64,000 nt of DNA from positions 124,001 through 188,000 of the forward strand of contig NZ_JAAKGT010000011.1 in NCBI RefSeq assembly GCF_011043625.1, given 5' to 3'. Positions 15,914 through 24,090 of this stretch are shown here, piece by piece. The notes beneath the pieces are model-generated. The model had not been told where the DNA came from, searched no databases, and saw only the letters and a list, made by a program, of their open reading frames with translations. The stretch comes from Caulobacter sp. 602-2 (lineage in GTDB: Bacteria; Pseudomonadota; Alphaproteobacteria; Caulobacterales; Caulobacteraceae). Every line of letters starts with the position of its first letter. Position 1 is the stretch's first letter. Made by a program: the position numbers and the translations under genes.

Positions 15914-16819
15914 ATGCGTATCGCCGCGCCCCTCGCCCTGACCTGCGCCGTCCTGCTGTCGCCCCTGGCCGCCAGCGCCGCCGAACGGCTGGACGCCGCG
16001 CCGCGCACGGCCGTGGTCAGCGCCTTCCCGCCGGAGATGGCGGCGCTGGAGGCGGCGACCTCGGGCAAGCAGGAATTCACGGCGGCCGGCGCGCGTTTCG
16101 TCACCGGCACGCTGGAGGGCAAGCCGGTGGTGCTGTTCCTGTCGGGGATCAGCATGGTCAACGCGGCCATGACCACCCAGGCGGCCCTCGACCGTTTCCA
16201 CGTCACCCGCATCGTGTTCTCCGGCGTGGCCGGCGGGGCCGATCCCGACCTCGAGGTCGGCGACGTGGTGGCGCCGGAGACCTGGGCCCAGACCTCGGAA
16301 ATGGCCTATGCCCGCGAGGTTCCAGGCGGCTTCGCGCCCACGCCGGGCCTGGTCAGCGACCTGCCCAATTTCGGCATGATGCATCCGCGCGCGGTGACGG
16401 TGACGCAGGACCCGGCCAAGCCGGAGGATCGGTTGTCGTTCGCCGCCGATCCGGCGCTGATCGCCCTGGCGCGCAAGAGCGTCGAGGGCCTGGCCTTGAA
16501 GCGCTGCGCGGCCGACCAGTGCCTGACCAAGCCGCCCAAGGTGGTGGTCGGCGGGGCCGGCGGCTCGGGCCCGGTGTTCGTCGACAACGCCGCCTTCCGC
16601 GACTACGCCCACAAGACCTTCGGCGCCCGCGTGCTCGACATGGAAAGCGCCGCCGTGGCGCAGGTGGCCTATGTGAACAAGACCCCGTTCATCGCCTTCC
16701 GCAGCCTGTCGGACCTGGCCGGCGGCGACCCGGCCACCAACCAGTTCCCGGTGTTCCTGCGCCTGGCGGCGGACAACTCGGCGACGGTGGTGCGGGCGTT
16801 CGTGAAGGCGCTGCCGTAG
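15914..16819 (+). CDS. Exported phosphorylase-superfamily (MTAN-like) nucleosidase
   Basis: A 301-residue protein with a signal peptide (MRIAAPLALTCAVLLSPLAA). The mature part follows the 5'-methylthioadenosine/S-adenosylhomocysteine nucleosidase pattern: VVSAFPPEMAAL at the start, then GISMVNAAMTTQAAL, FSGVAGGADPDLEVGDVV and VLDMESAAVAQVAYV, where the MES motif binds the ribose in MTAN-like enzymes. The ATG at 15914 is preferred over one 54 bases upstream because it gives the signal peptide. It is divergent from the NUP gene, 138 bases away. Periplasmic location is inferred. It likely hydrolyses nucleosides to bases or binds them. Confidence 0.85.
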   Translation: MRIAAPLALTCAVLLSPLAASAAERLDAAPRTAVVSAFPPEMAALEAATSGKQEFTAAGARFVTGTLEGKPVVLFLSGISMVNAAMTTQAALDRFHVTRIVFSGVAGGADPDLEVGDVVAPETWAQTSEMAYAREVPGGFAPTPGLVSDLPNFGMMHPRAVTVTQDPAKPEDRLSFAADPALIALARKSVEGLALKRCAADQCLTKPPKVVVGGAGGSGPVFVDNAAFRDYAHKTFGARVLDMESAAVAQVAYVNKTPFIAFRSLSDLAGGDPATNQFPVFLRLAADNSATVVRAFVKALP

Positions 16820-16824
16820 TAAAA

Positions 16825-16993
16825 ACCCTCTCCCAGAGGGAGAGGGAGGGGCCCATGCGCAGCATGGGAGGGTGAGGGGTTAGGGACCTTTCCGGACAGG
16901 GCGGGATTTGGGGGATGAAACGTTTGACGTCTTACCCCCTCACCCTCCCACGCCTTCGGCGCGGGCCCCTCCCTCTCCCCATGGGAGAGGTTT
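16825..16993. repeat. Inverted pair of GC-rich palindromic repeats
   Basis: CCCTCTCCCAGAGGGAGAGG with a tail ending GGGAGGGTGAGGGG (16825-16882) recurs in reverse as CCCCCTCACCCTCCCACG through CCCTCTCCCCATGGGAGAGG (16933-16991). They lie between convergent genes, separated by about 50 bases. This is a REP-like dispersed element; it may stop transcription from both sides. Confidence 0.8.
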
Positions 16994-17008
16994 CCCGTGG
17001 TCGCCCCC

Positions 17009-17971
17009 TCAAGTCTTCAGCGGATCCTTGGCGTTCGGATCGCCGTAGGTCAGCGACACGAAGACGTCCTCCAGGTCCGGATCCTCGGTGGCGATGTCCT
17101 TGATCGACACGCCGGCGCCGCGCACGGCGGCCAGCACGTGTTCGACGCTGGACTGGCCGGTGCGGTAGCTGACCGAGAAGGCGCCGCCCGCGCGACCCTT
17201 GGTCTCGAAGCCTTCCAGCGCCGGGGGCGTCGCCAGCGGGCTCTCCGGCGTCACCACCACGTTGCGGATGTCCATCCGGCCCAGCAGCGTCGGGGTCGGC
17301 TCGCACACCACCACCTCGCCGCGGTTGACGATGGCGATCTGGTCGCACAGCTCCTGGGCCTCTTCCAGGTAGTGGGTGGTCAGCACGATGGTCACGCCCA
17401 GCTCGTGCAGGCCCTTCACATACTCCCAAAGCTGGCGGCGCAGTTCGACGTCGACGCCGGCGGTCGGCTCGTCGAGGATCAGCACCGGCGGCTGGTGGAC
17501 CATCGCCTTGGCCACCATCAGGCGCCGCTTCATGCCGCCCGACAGCTGGCGGACATAGGCGTTGGCCTTGTCGCCAAGGCCCAGCGCATTGAGCAACTCG
17601 TCGGTGCGGCGCTCGTTCTTGGGCACGCCGTAGTAGCCGGCCTGCACCTCGAGCGACTCGCGCGGGGTGAAGAAGACGTCGGCGGCCAGTTCCTGCGGCA
17701 CCACGCCGATGGCGGCGCGGGCGTCGCGTGGGCGCTCGTCGATGTCGCGGCCCCAGATCCTCACCGTGCCCGACGACTTGCGGGTCAGGCCGGCCAGGAT
17801 GTTGATGAAGGTCGACTTGCCCGCCCCGTTGGGACCAAGGAGCCCGAAGATCGAGCCGCGCGGCACCTTAAGGTCGATGCCGTTCAGCGCGCGCTTTTCG
17901 GGCGCGGTCTTGGTGGCGGGGTAGGTCTTGAACAGGCCCTCGGCTTCGATCGCGTAGGCAGGCAGGTCCAT
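17009..17971 (-). CDS. ABC transporter ATP-binding protein
   Basis: A 320-residue ATPase of the multidrug/polysaccharide exporter type that would pair with a separate ABC-2 permease, not seen nearby. It contains Walker A GLLGPNGAGKST, signature LSGGMKRRLMVAKAM, Walker B PVLILDEPTAGVD and the H-loop VLTTHYLEEAQ. The last 90 residues (from about 230) form the C-terminal extension common in CcmA/NodI-like ATPases. ATG 17969-17971 gives a normal family N-terminus (MDLPAYAIEAEGLFKTY); the open frame continues upstream without support. It converges on the MTAN-like gene across the repeat pair. Confidence 0.93.
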   Translation of the reverse strand: MDLPAYAIEAEGLFKTYPATKTAPEKRALNGIDLKVPRGSIFGLLGPNGAGKSTFINILAGLTRKSSGTVRIWGRDIDERPRDARAAIGVVPQELAADVFFTPRESLEVQAGYYGVPKNERRTDELLNALGLGDKANAYVRQLSGGMKRRLMVAKAMVHQPPVLILDEPTAGVDVELRRQLWEYVKGLHELGVTIVLTTHYLEEAQELCDQIAIVNRGEVVVCEPTPTLLGRMDIRNVVVTPESPLATPPALEGFETKGRAGGAFSVSYRTGQSSVEHVLAAVRGAGVSIKDIATEDPDLEDVFVSLTYGDPNAKDPLKT

Positions 17972-18115
17972 GAAGCGTCCAATCGGGGGCCGAAGGCTTT
18001 GAAAACAGAGGCGTGCGCGGCTTCGTCGAATTGACGCGGCGCCGACGCGTCGCATAGGTATGCCTCGTTCGCCGCCTAGCCAAGGCCGCGCTCAGAATTC
18101 GAAGGTAGTTCCCCC

Positions 18116-18397
18116 ATGGCCAAGGCCAAGTCCGAAGCTCCGACCGCCCCCACTGCCATGGACGTCGCCGCCGTCGCCGGCCCGGCGCCCGAGATCGTCC
18201 ACGTCCATTCGCACCGCATCGCCTGCGACGGCGTCGGCGGCGCGCTGGGCCACCCGCGCGTGTGGCTGGAGATGGGCGCGGCCGGCTCGGTCGACTGCCC
18301 CTACTGCGACCGCCGCTTCATCGCCGCCGAGCATGCCGGCCACGACGAGGACGAGCGCCTGGCTCCCGGCGTCTATGAAGGTCCGAGCGGCCACTAA
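18116..18397 (+). CDS. zf-CHCC zinc-finger protein
   Basis: A 93-residue protein. Residues 30-68 contain HSHRIACDGVGGALGHPRVW and CPYCDRRF, the zf-CHCC zinc-binding pattern shared with the NDUFS6 subunit of respiratory complex I. Zinc ligands are the Cys of IACDG, the His of GHPRV and the two Cys of CPYC. Related small proteins are widespread in alphaproteobacteria and are usually of undefined role. The N-terminus is Ala/Pro-rich and probably flexible. It stands 15 bases before a thioesterase gene on the same strand. Confidence 0.9.
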   Translation: MAKAKSEAPTAPTAMDVAAVAGPAPEIVHVHSHRIACDGVGGALGHPRVWLEMGAAGSVDCPYCDRRFIAAEHAGHDEDERLAPGVYEGPSGH

Positions 18398-18412
18398 GGC
18401 CGACTAGCCGAG

Positions 18413-18844
18413 ATGGACGATTCCTCGCTGACCGGCCCGCGCGCCGAGACCCTCGCCAAGGCGTGGGAAGCCGCCGAATGGCCGCACGACCCGCCGGTGC
18501 TGCGGGCCATCGCCATGCCGTCGGACACCAACCCCGAAGGCGACATCTTCGGCGGCTGGCTGCTGTCGCAGATGGACTTGGCCGCGGCCTCGATCGCCTT
18601 TCACCGGGCGGCCGGCCGCTGCGCCACGATCGCCGTCGACGGCATGGTGTTCATCAGCCCGGTGGTCGTCGGCGACGAGGTCAGCCTCTTCGCCCGCATC
18701 ATCCACACTGGGCGCACCTCGCTGAAGGTCGAGGTCGAGGCCTGGCGCCGGCGCCGCGACGGCGAGAAGGCCCACAAGGTGACCCAGGGCGTGTTCACCT
18801 TCGTCGCCATTGGCGAAGACCGCAAGCCAAGGCCTCTGCCTTGA
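18413..18844 (+). CDS. Acyl-CoA thioesterase (YciA-like hotdog fold)
   Basis: A 143-residue single-hotdog protein that would hydrolyse acyl-CoA to free acid and CoA. The diagnostic stretch is MPSDTNPEGDIFGGWLLSQM, in which Asn and Asp near residues 40-46 belong to the YciA-type active site, followed by TIAVDGMVFISPVVVGDEV. It is the second gene of a two-gene unit with the zinc-finger protein. The acyl chain specificity cannot be read from sequence. Confidence 0.9.
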   Translation: MDDSSLTGPRAETLAKAWEAAEWPHDPPVLRAIAMPSDTNPEGDIFGGWLLSQMDLAAASIAFHRAAGRCATIAVDGMVFISPVVVGDEVSLFARIIHTGRTSLKVEVEAWRRRRDGEKAHKVTQGVFTFVAIGEDRKPRPLP

Positions 18845-18849
18845 TAAGA

Positions 18850-18967
18850 CGCTCCCCCTGAAGGGGGAGCTGTCGGCGAAGCCGACTGAGGGGGAAGTGA
18901 TCGCGGCGTTTCGGCAGCCGCTTCCCCCTCCGGCCCTTCGGGCCACCTCCCCCTTCAGGGGGAGGGT
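18850..18967. repeat. Inverted pair of CTCCCCCTGAAGGGGGAG repeats
   Basis: CTCCCCCTGAAGGGGGAG plus a tail (18851-18897) recurs inverted as CTTCCCCCTCCGGCCC through CTCCCCCTTCAGGGGGAG (18920-18965). They fill the gap between convergent genes. The same family is present at 45583-45720. A mobile or REP-like element is likely. Confidence 0.85.
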
Positions 18968-18975
18968 CTCCGAAA

Positions 18976-20760
18976 CTACTCCAAACCTTTGGCCACGCCC
19001 TCGCGGCGCGGATCCGCGCCGCCTTCAAGCCTGCCGCCCCCTCCTGCTTTGTTTGGGCGCACGATCACGCCGTGCAGGCCCGAATTCTCGTTCTGGCCTT
19101 CCTTGACCATCACGCCGCGCGCCTGCAGGGCGGCGGTCAGTTCGGGGCCGAAGCGGTTCACCTCGCCCGAGAACACGTCGCCGCGCGCCACCAGGTTGGG
19201 CAGGGCCACGGCGTCCTGCATCGACAGGCCCCAGTCGAACACCCCGACCATGGCCTTGAGATTGTAGGACAGGATGGCCGAGCCGCCCGGCGAGCCGACG
19301 GCGGCCAGGAACTTGCCCTTCTTGTCCAGCACCACCACCGGCGACATCGACGAGCGCGGGCGCTTGCCCCCGGCCACGGCGTTGGCGCCGGGCAGGCCGT
19401 CCTTGTCGGTCGGCGCGAAGTTGAAGTCGGTCAGCTGGTTGTTGAGGAAGAAGCCGCCGACCATCCGGCCCGAGCCGAAGATGCTCTCGACCGTGGTGGT
19501 CATCGACACCACGTTGCCGGCCGCGTCGACGATGACGAAGTGGGTGGTGCCGCCCGGCTCGACCGTCGAGTCCGGGCCGACCTTTGGCGCGCCCTTGGGC
19601 AGGCCGAAGCTCGGGGCCGGGCCGGCGCTCGTGCCGATCAGCTTGGCCCGTTCCTTGACATAGGCCGGCTCCAGCAGGCCCTCGATCGGCACGGTCACCT
19701 TGCCGGGGTCGCCGACATAGCGGTCGCGGTCTGCGTACATCACCCGCTCGGCCTCGGCGATCTGGGTCCAGGCGACCGGATCCTTGGGGCCGCGCTTGGC
19801 GATGTCGGTATGCTCGAGCATCAAGAGGGCCTGCAGCAGCGACACGCCGCTCGACGACGGGTTGGGCACGCAGACGCTGTAGACCTTCCACGGTCGGCAC
19901 AGGGCGTCGGCCGAGCGCGGCTTGTAGGCTTTCAGGTCGGCCAGGGTCATGGCTGACGGCCGCTCGCCCTCGTGCAGCTTGGCGACGATGGCCTGCGCCA
20001 GCGGGCCTTCATAGAGCGCCGAGGCCCCCTCGGCGGCCAGGCGGCGCACGGTGGCCGCGTAGGCCGGGTTCTTCAGGGTGTCGCCGGCCTGGTAACGCTG
20101 GCCGTCGGGCTTGGTGAAATAGGCGGCCGCGTCGGGCGTCTGGCCCTGCGGCGCGCGGCCGTTGATCATCGAGGCCAGGCGCGGGCTGACGACGAAGCCC
20201 TGGTCGGCCAGTTGCTCGGCGTCGAGGAACAGGCGATCCCAGCCGATGGCGCCATGCTCCTTCTGGGCCTGGGCCAGCATGGCCACCGCGCCCGGCACGC
20301 CGGTCGAACGACCCGACAGCACCGCCGAAATGAACGACACCGGCTTGCCGTCCTCGCCCAGGAACAGGGCCGGCGTCGCGCCGGCCGGGGCGGTCTCGCG
20401 GCCGTCATAGGCCGTCACCTTGCCGGTCCTGGCGTCGTAGAAGACCATGAACGAGCCGCCGCCCAGGCCCGAGCTCTGCGGCTCCACCAGGCCCAGCACG
20501 GCCTGCACGGCCACCGCCGCGTCGACGGCCGAGCCGCCTTCGCGCAGCACCCGCAGGCCCGCCTCGGTCGCCAGCGGATTGGCCGAGGCCACCATGCCGC
20601 GCGGGCTGTAGGCGGCCGCGGCGCCGGAGGTCTGTGGAGCGCTCTGCGGAGCGGTCTTCGGGGTGGTCGCGGCCGCCTGCGGCCCCATCGCGGTCGCGCA
20701 GCCGGCGATCCCTCCGCAAGCGGTCAGGACGGCGAGGGCGGCGAGAACGGGCAGACGCAT
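18976..20760 (-). CDS. ggt: Gamma-glutamyltransferase
   Basis: A 594-residue gamma-glutamyltransferase that cleaves glutathione and transfers its glutamyl group. It should be made as a precursor and split itself before Thr405 in GGTTHFVIVD, giving two subunits. Other family marks are RSSMSPVVV (substrate-binding Ser pair) and GSPGGSAIL (oxyanion Gly-Gly). The N-terminus is a lipoprotein-like signal with Cys in LTACGG or IAGC, so it is probably a periplasmic lipoprotein. ATG 20758-20760 is chosen because it starts that signal; 65 upstream codons lack any pattern. It stands alone on the minus strand. Confidence 0.93.
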   Translation of the reverse strand: MRLPVLAALAVLTACGGIAGCATAMGPQAAATTPKTAPQSAPQTSGAAAAYSPRGMVASANPLATEAGLRVLREGGSAVDAAVAVQAVLGLVEPQSSGLGGGSFMVFYDARTGKVTAYDGRETAPAGATPALFLGEDGKPVSFISAVLSGRSTGVPGAVAMLAQAQKEHGAIGWDRLFLDAEQLADQGFVVSPRLASMINGRAPQGQTPDAAAYFTKPDGQRYQAGDTLKNPAYAATVRRLAAEGASALYEGPLAQAIVAKLHEGERPSAMTLADLKAYKPRSADALCRPWKVYSVCVPNPSSSGVSLLQALLMLEHTDIAKRGPKDPVAWTQIAEAERVMYADRDRYVGDPGKVTVPIEGLLEPAYVKERAKLIGTSAGPAPSFGLPKGAPKVGPDSTVEPGGTTHFVIVDAAGNVVSMTTTVESIFGSGRMVGGFFLNNQLTDFNFAPTDKDGLPGANAVAGGKRPRSSMSPVVVLDKKGKFLAAVGSPGGSAILSYNLKAMVGVFDWGLSMQDAVALPNLVARGDVFSGEVNRFGPELTAALQARGVMVKEGQNENSGLHGVIVRPNKAGGGGRLEGGADPRREGVAKGLE

Positions 20761-20994
20761 GGGCGGATCCTTCGGAAGACCTGGCGTTGGGGCGCGGAAC
20801 GGGCCGTCGAAGCGTCGGAAATCCGACTCGGACGGCGGAGATTCGACGAACCATGCCCCCGACGCCGCCACCACGCTCGCGAAAAATCGCTCCCGCGCGC
20901 CCCTGCGACATCTTTTTCTCGCCCGAAAACCCTTATGCGCCAAGGGATCGGGCACTTATCCACCGAACTTGGCGACTTTCTTACGACAAGACGC

Positions 20995-21021
20995 TTGCGC
21001 ACCCCCGGGGTACGGGGTATC
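20995..21021 (+). promoter_or_regulatory. Putative promoter of tRNA-Arg(ACG) copy 2
   Basis: TTGCGC (20995-21000) and GGTATC (21016-21021) with a 15-base gap lie 27 bases before the tRNA. The match to a housekeeping promoter is partial. The 287-base region from 20761 to 21047 shows no gene. Confidence 0.35.
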
Positions 21022-21047
21022 TCCCCCGCCTCGCCGCAAGGCAGTGC

Positions 21048-21124
21048 GCGCCCGTAGCTCAGCTGGATAGAGCATCAGACTACGAATCTGAGGGTCGGAC
21101 GTTCGAATCGTTCCGGGCGCGCCA
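21048..21124 (+). tRNA. tRNA-Arg(ACG), copy 2
   Basis: A 77-base tRNA with encoded CCA and anticodon ACG, identical to the minus-strand copy at 13165-13241. Acceptor GCGCCCG/CGGGCGC; anticodon stem-loop TCAGA-CTACGAA-TCTGA. No integrase or broken tRNA end was seen next to it. Confidence 0.97.
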
Positions 21125-21171
21125 TTCTTCTTCTCCCCTGAAAATTCAGACGGTTCGAGCGGCGCGGTGCG

Positions 21172-21561
21172 TCAGGCTTCGGGCGATTTGGCGCGTGGGG
21201 CCAGGGCGGTTTCCAGGCAGCCGATGATGCTGTCGCCGCTGAAGGGCTTCTTCAGAAAGCAGGTGGCGCCGAGGTCGAGGCCGCGGGTGCGGGCGCGTTC
21301 GTCGTCGAAGGCGGTGATCAGGATCACCGGGGTGGGCACGCCGCGTTCGCCCAGGGCCTGTTGCAGGTCGAAGCCGGAAAGGCCGGGCATCTGCACGTCG
21401 CTGATCAGGCAGTCGGCGCCGTCCGAGATCTCCGAGGCCAGGAAGGCGGCGGCGGAATCGAAGGTGGCGACGCGGTGCCCCAGCGAGCGGATCAGGGCCT
21501 CCAGCGAGGTCCGGACGGCTTCGTCGTCGTCCACGACGGCGATCAACGGGGCTTGCGACAC
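21172..21561 (-). CDS. Receiver-only response regulator
   Basis: A protein of about 129 residues consisting of one CheY-like receiver domain: acidic pocket VVDDDEA (Asp11-13), phospho-acceptor Asp55 in CLISDVQMPG, Thr in ILITAFDD and Lys in FLKKPF. There is no output domain, so it may act by protein contact or as a phosphate sink. The GTG at 21561 is preferred because AGAGGA lies 7 bases before it; a TTG at 21600 would extend it by 13 residues. It resembles FixJ receivers and lies next to a FixJ-like regulator and a FixL-like kinase, its likely partner. Confidence 0.85.
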   Translation of the reverse strand: MSQAPLIAVVDDDEAVRTSLEALIRSLGHRVATFDSAAAFLASEISDGADCLISDVQMPGLSGFDLQQALGERGVPTPVILITAFDDERARTRGLDLGATCFLKKPFSGDSIIGCLETALAPRAKSPEA

Positions 21562-21668
21562 CAACTCGTCCTCTTTCGTCCCGTCGGCGCGTCCAGGCAA
21601 GCGGCGGCGACGAGGCTTCTATCTGCCGCAAGCGGCGAGCGGACGGAACTATACTCGGGTGTGTGGCG

Positions 21669-22292
21669 TCAGGTCGCGGCGGCGCCCTTGGCGCCCAGCT
21701 GCTCGGCCATGCGCACGAACTCGACCACCGAACGGGCCTGCATCTTCCGCATGGCCGCGCCGCGGTGGATCTTCACGGTGATCTCCGACAGGCCGATCTC
21801 GAAGGCGATCTGCTTGTTCATCAGGCCCTCGGCGACCAGGCCCATCACCTGGCGCTCGCGCGTGGTCAGGGTCTCGTAGCGGCGGCGCAGGTCGTCCAGG
21901 CCCGAGCGCTCGGCGCGCTGGGCGTGGTCGCGGTCCATGGCGGCCATCACCGCGTCGAGCATGTCCTGGTCGCGGAAGGGCTTGGCCAGGAAGTCGACGG
22001 CGCCGGCCTTCATGCCGCGCACGGTCATGGGGATGTCGCCGTGGCCGGTCATCAGCACCACCGGCATGCGGATGTCGGCGGCGTTCAACTGGGCCTGGAA
22101 GTCGAGGCCGCTGACCCCGGGGAGTCGAACGTCCAAGACAAGGCAGCCGGCGTCATGCGCATGTCCCGAGCGGAAGAAGTCCTGGGCGTTGCCGAACAGG
22201 CGCGTCTCCAGCCCGACGGACCTGAACAGGCTGTCGAGGGCCTCCCGCAGGGGGCCGTCGTCGTCGACAATGTGCACCGTCGGACCGGACAT
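21669..22292 (-). CDS. FixJ-type response regulator with LuxR HTH
   Basis: A 207-residue regulator. Residues 1-120 are a receiver domain with Asp10/Asp11 and phospho-acceptor Asp54 (LVLDVRLPG), Thr in VVLMTGHGD and Lys in FLAKPF. Residues 140-200 form a LuxR-type helix-turn-helix (TLTTRERQVMGLVAEGLMNKQ, then ITVKIHRGAAMRKM). It lies 59 bases from, and divergent to, the sensor kinase gene at 22352, a typical FixL/FixJ-like pair. The ATG at 22290-22292 is used; a TTG two codons earlier is possible. Confidence 0.93.
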   Translation of the reverse strand: MSGPTVHIVDDDGPLREALDSLFRSVGLETRLFGNAQDFFRSGHAHDAGCLVLDVRLPGVSGLDFQAQLNAADIRMPVVLMTGHGDIPMTVRGMKAGAVDFLAKPFRDQDMLDAVMAAMDRDHAQRAERSGLDDLRRRYETLTTRERQVMGLVAEGLMNKQIAFEIGLSEITVKIHRGAAMRKMQARSVVEFVRMAEQLGAKGAAAT

Positions 22293-22351
22293 GGGCAAAT
22301 AGCTGGACCCGCCGCCAGCGCGGCGTCAACAATGAGGGAGCGCATCCTTCG

Positions 22352-23962
22352 GTGAGCTCGATGCACGACCATCCGGGCGACGTCTTGCACATATCGGCCA
22401 ATAGTCTGGCCGGGCTCCTGGACGCGGCCCACGAGCCGATCCTGGTGCGCGACCTGGACGGGCGCATCCTGTTCTGGAACCAGGGCTGCGAGGCCCTGTA
22501 CGGCCATGGCCGGCAGGCCGCGCAGGGCGCGCTGGCCCGCGACCTGCTGGGCACGGTGTTTCCCGCGCCGCTCGACGAGATAGAGGCGCGCCTGCTGGCG
22601 CAGGGGCGCTGGGAGGGCGAGGTCACCCGCCGCCTGGCCGACGGCCGCGAGGCGGTGATCGCCCTGCGCTGGTCGCTGCGCCGGGATGCTCTCGGCGCGC
22701 CCGCCCAGGTTCTTGAGACCGGCCGCGACGTTACCGAGGCCCGCAGGGCCGAGGAGGCCCTGCGGCGCAGCGAGTACCGCTTCCGCAACGTCTTCCACGC
22801 CATGAGCGTGTCGTTCTGGGAGCTGGATTTCTCGGCCCTGGCCGGGATGTTCGGGGCCCTGCGCGCCAAGGGCGTGACCAGCCTTCGGGCCCACATCGCC
22901 GAGAACCCGCGCTTCGTGCGGCAGATGATGGAGGCCAGCCAGGTCGTCGACGTCAACGAGAAGTCGCTGCAGCTGTTCTCCGCCACGCGCGAGCAATTGC
23001 TGGGGCCGGTCGACCGCTTCTGGCCGCCGTGCAGCGAGCACGTCTTCGCCGCCAGCGTGATCGCGGCCCTGGAGAAGCGGCCGCACTATGAAAGCGAGGC
23101 GCGCTTTCGCACCTATGACGGCCGCGAGTTCGACGGCCTGTTCACCTGCTGCTACCCGCGCGAATACCTGCCGCAGGGTGCGACCCTGGTGGGGGTCATC
23201 GACATCACCGACCGCCTGCGCGCCCAGGAGGACCTGGCCCGCGTACAGGCCGAGCTGGCCCACGCGGCGCGGATCTCGACGCTGGGCGAGCTGACCGCCT
23301 CGATCGCCCACGAGGTCAACCAGCCGCTGTCGGCCATCGTCACCAACGGCGAGGCCGGGCTGCGCTGGCTGCGGCGCGACGCGCCGGACCTGGACGAGGT
23401 GGGCCGCGCCTTCGACCGGATGATCGGCGAGGCCAACCGCGCCTCGGGCGTCATCGGCCGCATCCGCACCATGGCCGTGAAGGGCGAGCCGGAGAAGGCG
23501 CGCCTGTCGCTGGGCGCCCTGGTGGAGGACGCGGTGCTGCTGGTGCGGCGCGAGCTGACCACCCACGACGTGGCCCTGCGCGTGCAGGTCGCGCCCGACC
23601 TGCCGGAGGTCGAGGGCGACCGGGTCCAGCTGCAGCAGGTGATGGTCAACCTGATGGTCAACGCCGTGCAGGCCATGGCCCATTCCGACGAGCGGGTGCT
23701 GGTCGTGCGCGTCCAGGCCGGCGAAGAGGGGGTGACGGTGTCGGTCTCCGACACCGGGCCCGGCGTGCCGCCCGAGCGCCTGGGCCAGCTGTTCAACGCC
23801 TTCTACACGACCAAGGCCGGCGGGATGGGCATGGGGCTGTCGATCTGCAAGACGATCGCCCAGGCCCATGGCGGCGAGATCGCCGTGGTCTCGCGGCCGG
23901 AGGAGGGGGCGAGCTTCGTGCTGAAACTGCCGCGAGCGGTTGATCCGCAAGAGGTCGATTGA
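22352..23962 (+). CDS. PAS-domain sensor histidine kinase
   Basis: A 536-residue cytoplasmic kinase with no membrane segment. A PAS domain (about 17-130: HEPILVRDLDGRILFWNQGC) is followed by a second sensory PAS-like region (145-290), then a dimerisation domain with phospho-His320 in SIAHEVNQPLSAI and an ATPase domain with N box (VMVNLMVNAVQAM), G1 box (VSDTGPGVP) and G2 (GGMGMGLSI). The H-box type is that of FixL/NtrB-like kinases. I see no haem-binding FixL signature. The start is GTG 22352 (ATG 22361 is an alternative). Targets are probably the regulators at 21669 and 21172. Confidence 0.92.
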   Translation: MSSMHDHPGDVLHISANSLAGLLDAAHEPILVRDLDGRILFWNQGCEALYGHGRQAAQGALARDLLGTVFPAPLDEIEARLLAQGRWEGEVTRRLADGREAVIALRWSLRRDALGAPAQVLETGRDVTEARRAEEALRRSEYRFRNVFHAMSVSFWELDFSALAGMFGALRAKGVTSLRAHIAENPRFVRQMMEASQVVDVNEKSLQLFSATREQLLGPVDRFWPPCSEHVFAASVIAALEKRPHYESEARFRTYDGREFDGLFTCCYPREYLPQGATLVGVIDITDRLRAQEDLARVQAELAHAARISTLGELTASIAHEVNQPLSAIVTNGEAGLRWLRRDAPDLDEVGRAFDRMIGEANRASGVIGRIRTMAVKGEPEKARLSLGALVEDAVLLVRRELTTHDVALRVQVAPDLPEVEGDRVQLQQVMVNLMVNAVQAMAHSDERVLVVRVQAGEEGVTVSVSDTGPGVPPERLGQLFNAFYTTKAGGMGMGLSICKTIAQAHGGEIAVVSRPEEGASFVLKLPRAVDPQEVD

Positions 23963-24090
23963 TGAAATGTGCTCATCAGCCCGTGCAAATCTGAGCGGCT
24001 AATTTTACGGTCGCGCGCGCGCTAGTTTGGCTTGGCGAGATCCTCCGGGGTCTCCGCCTCCCCCAAAAAGCCAATCGGAACATCCTGCAC

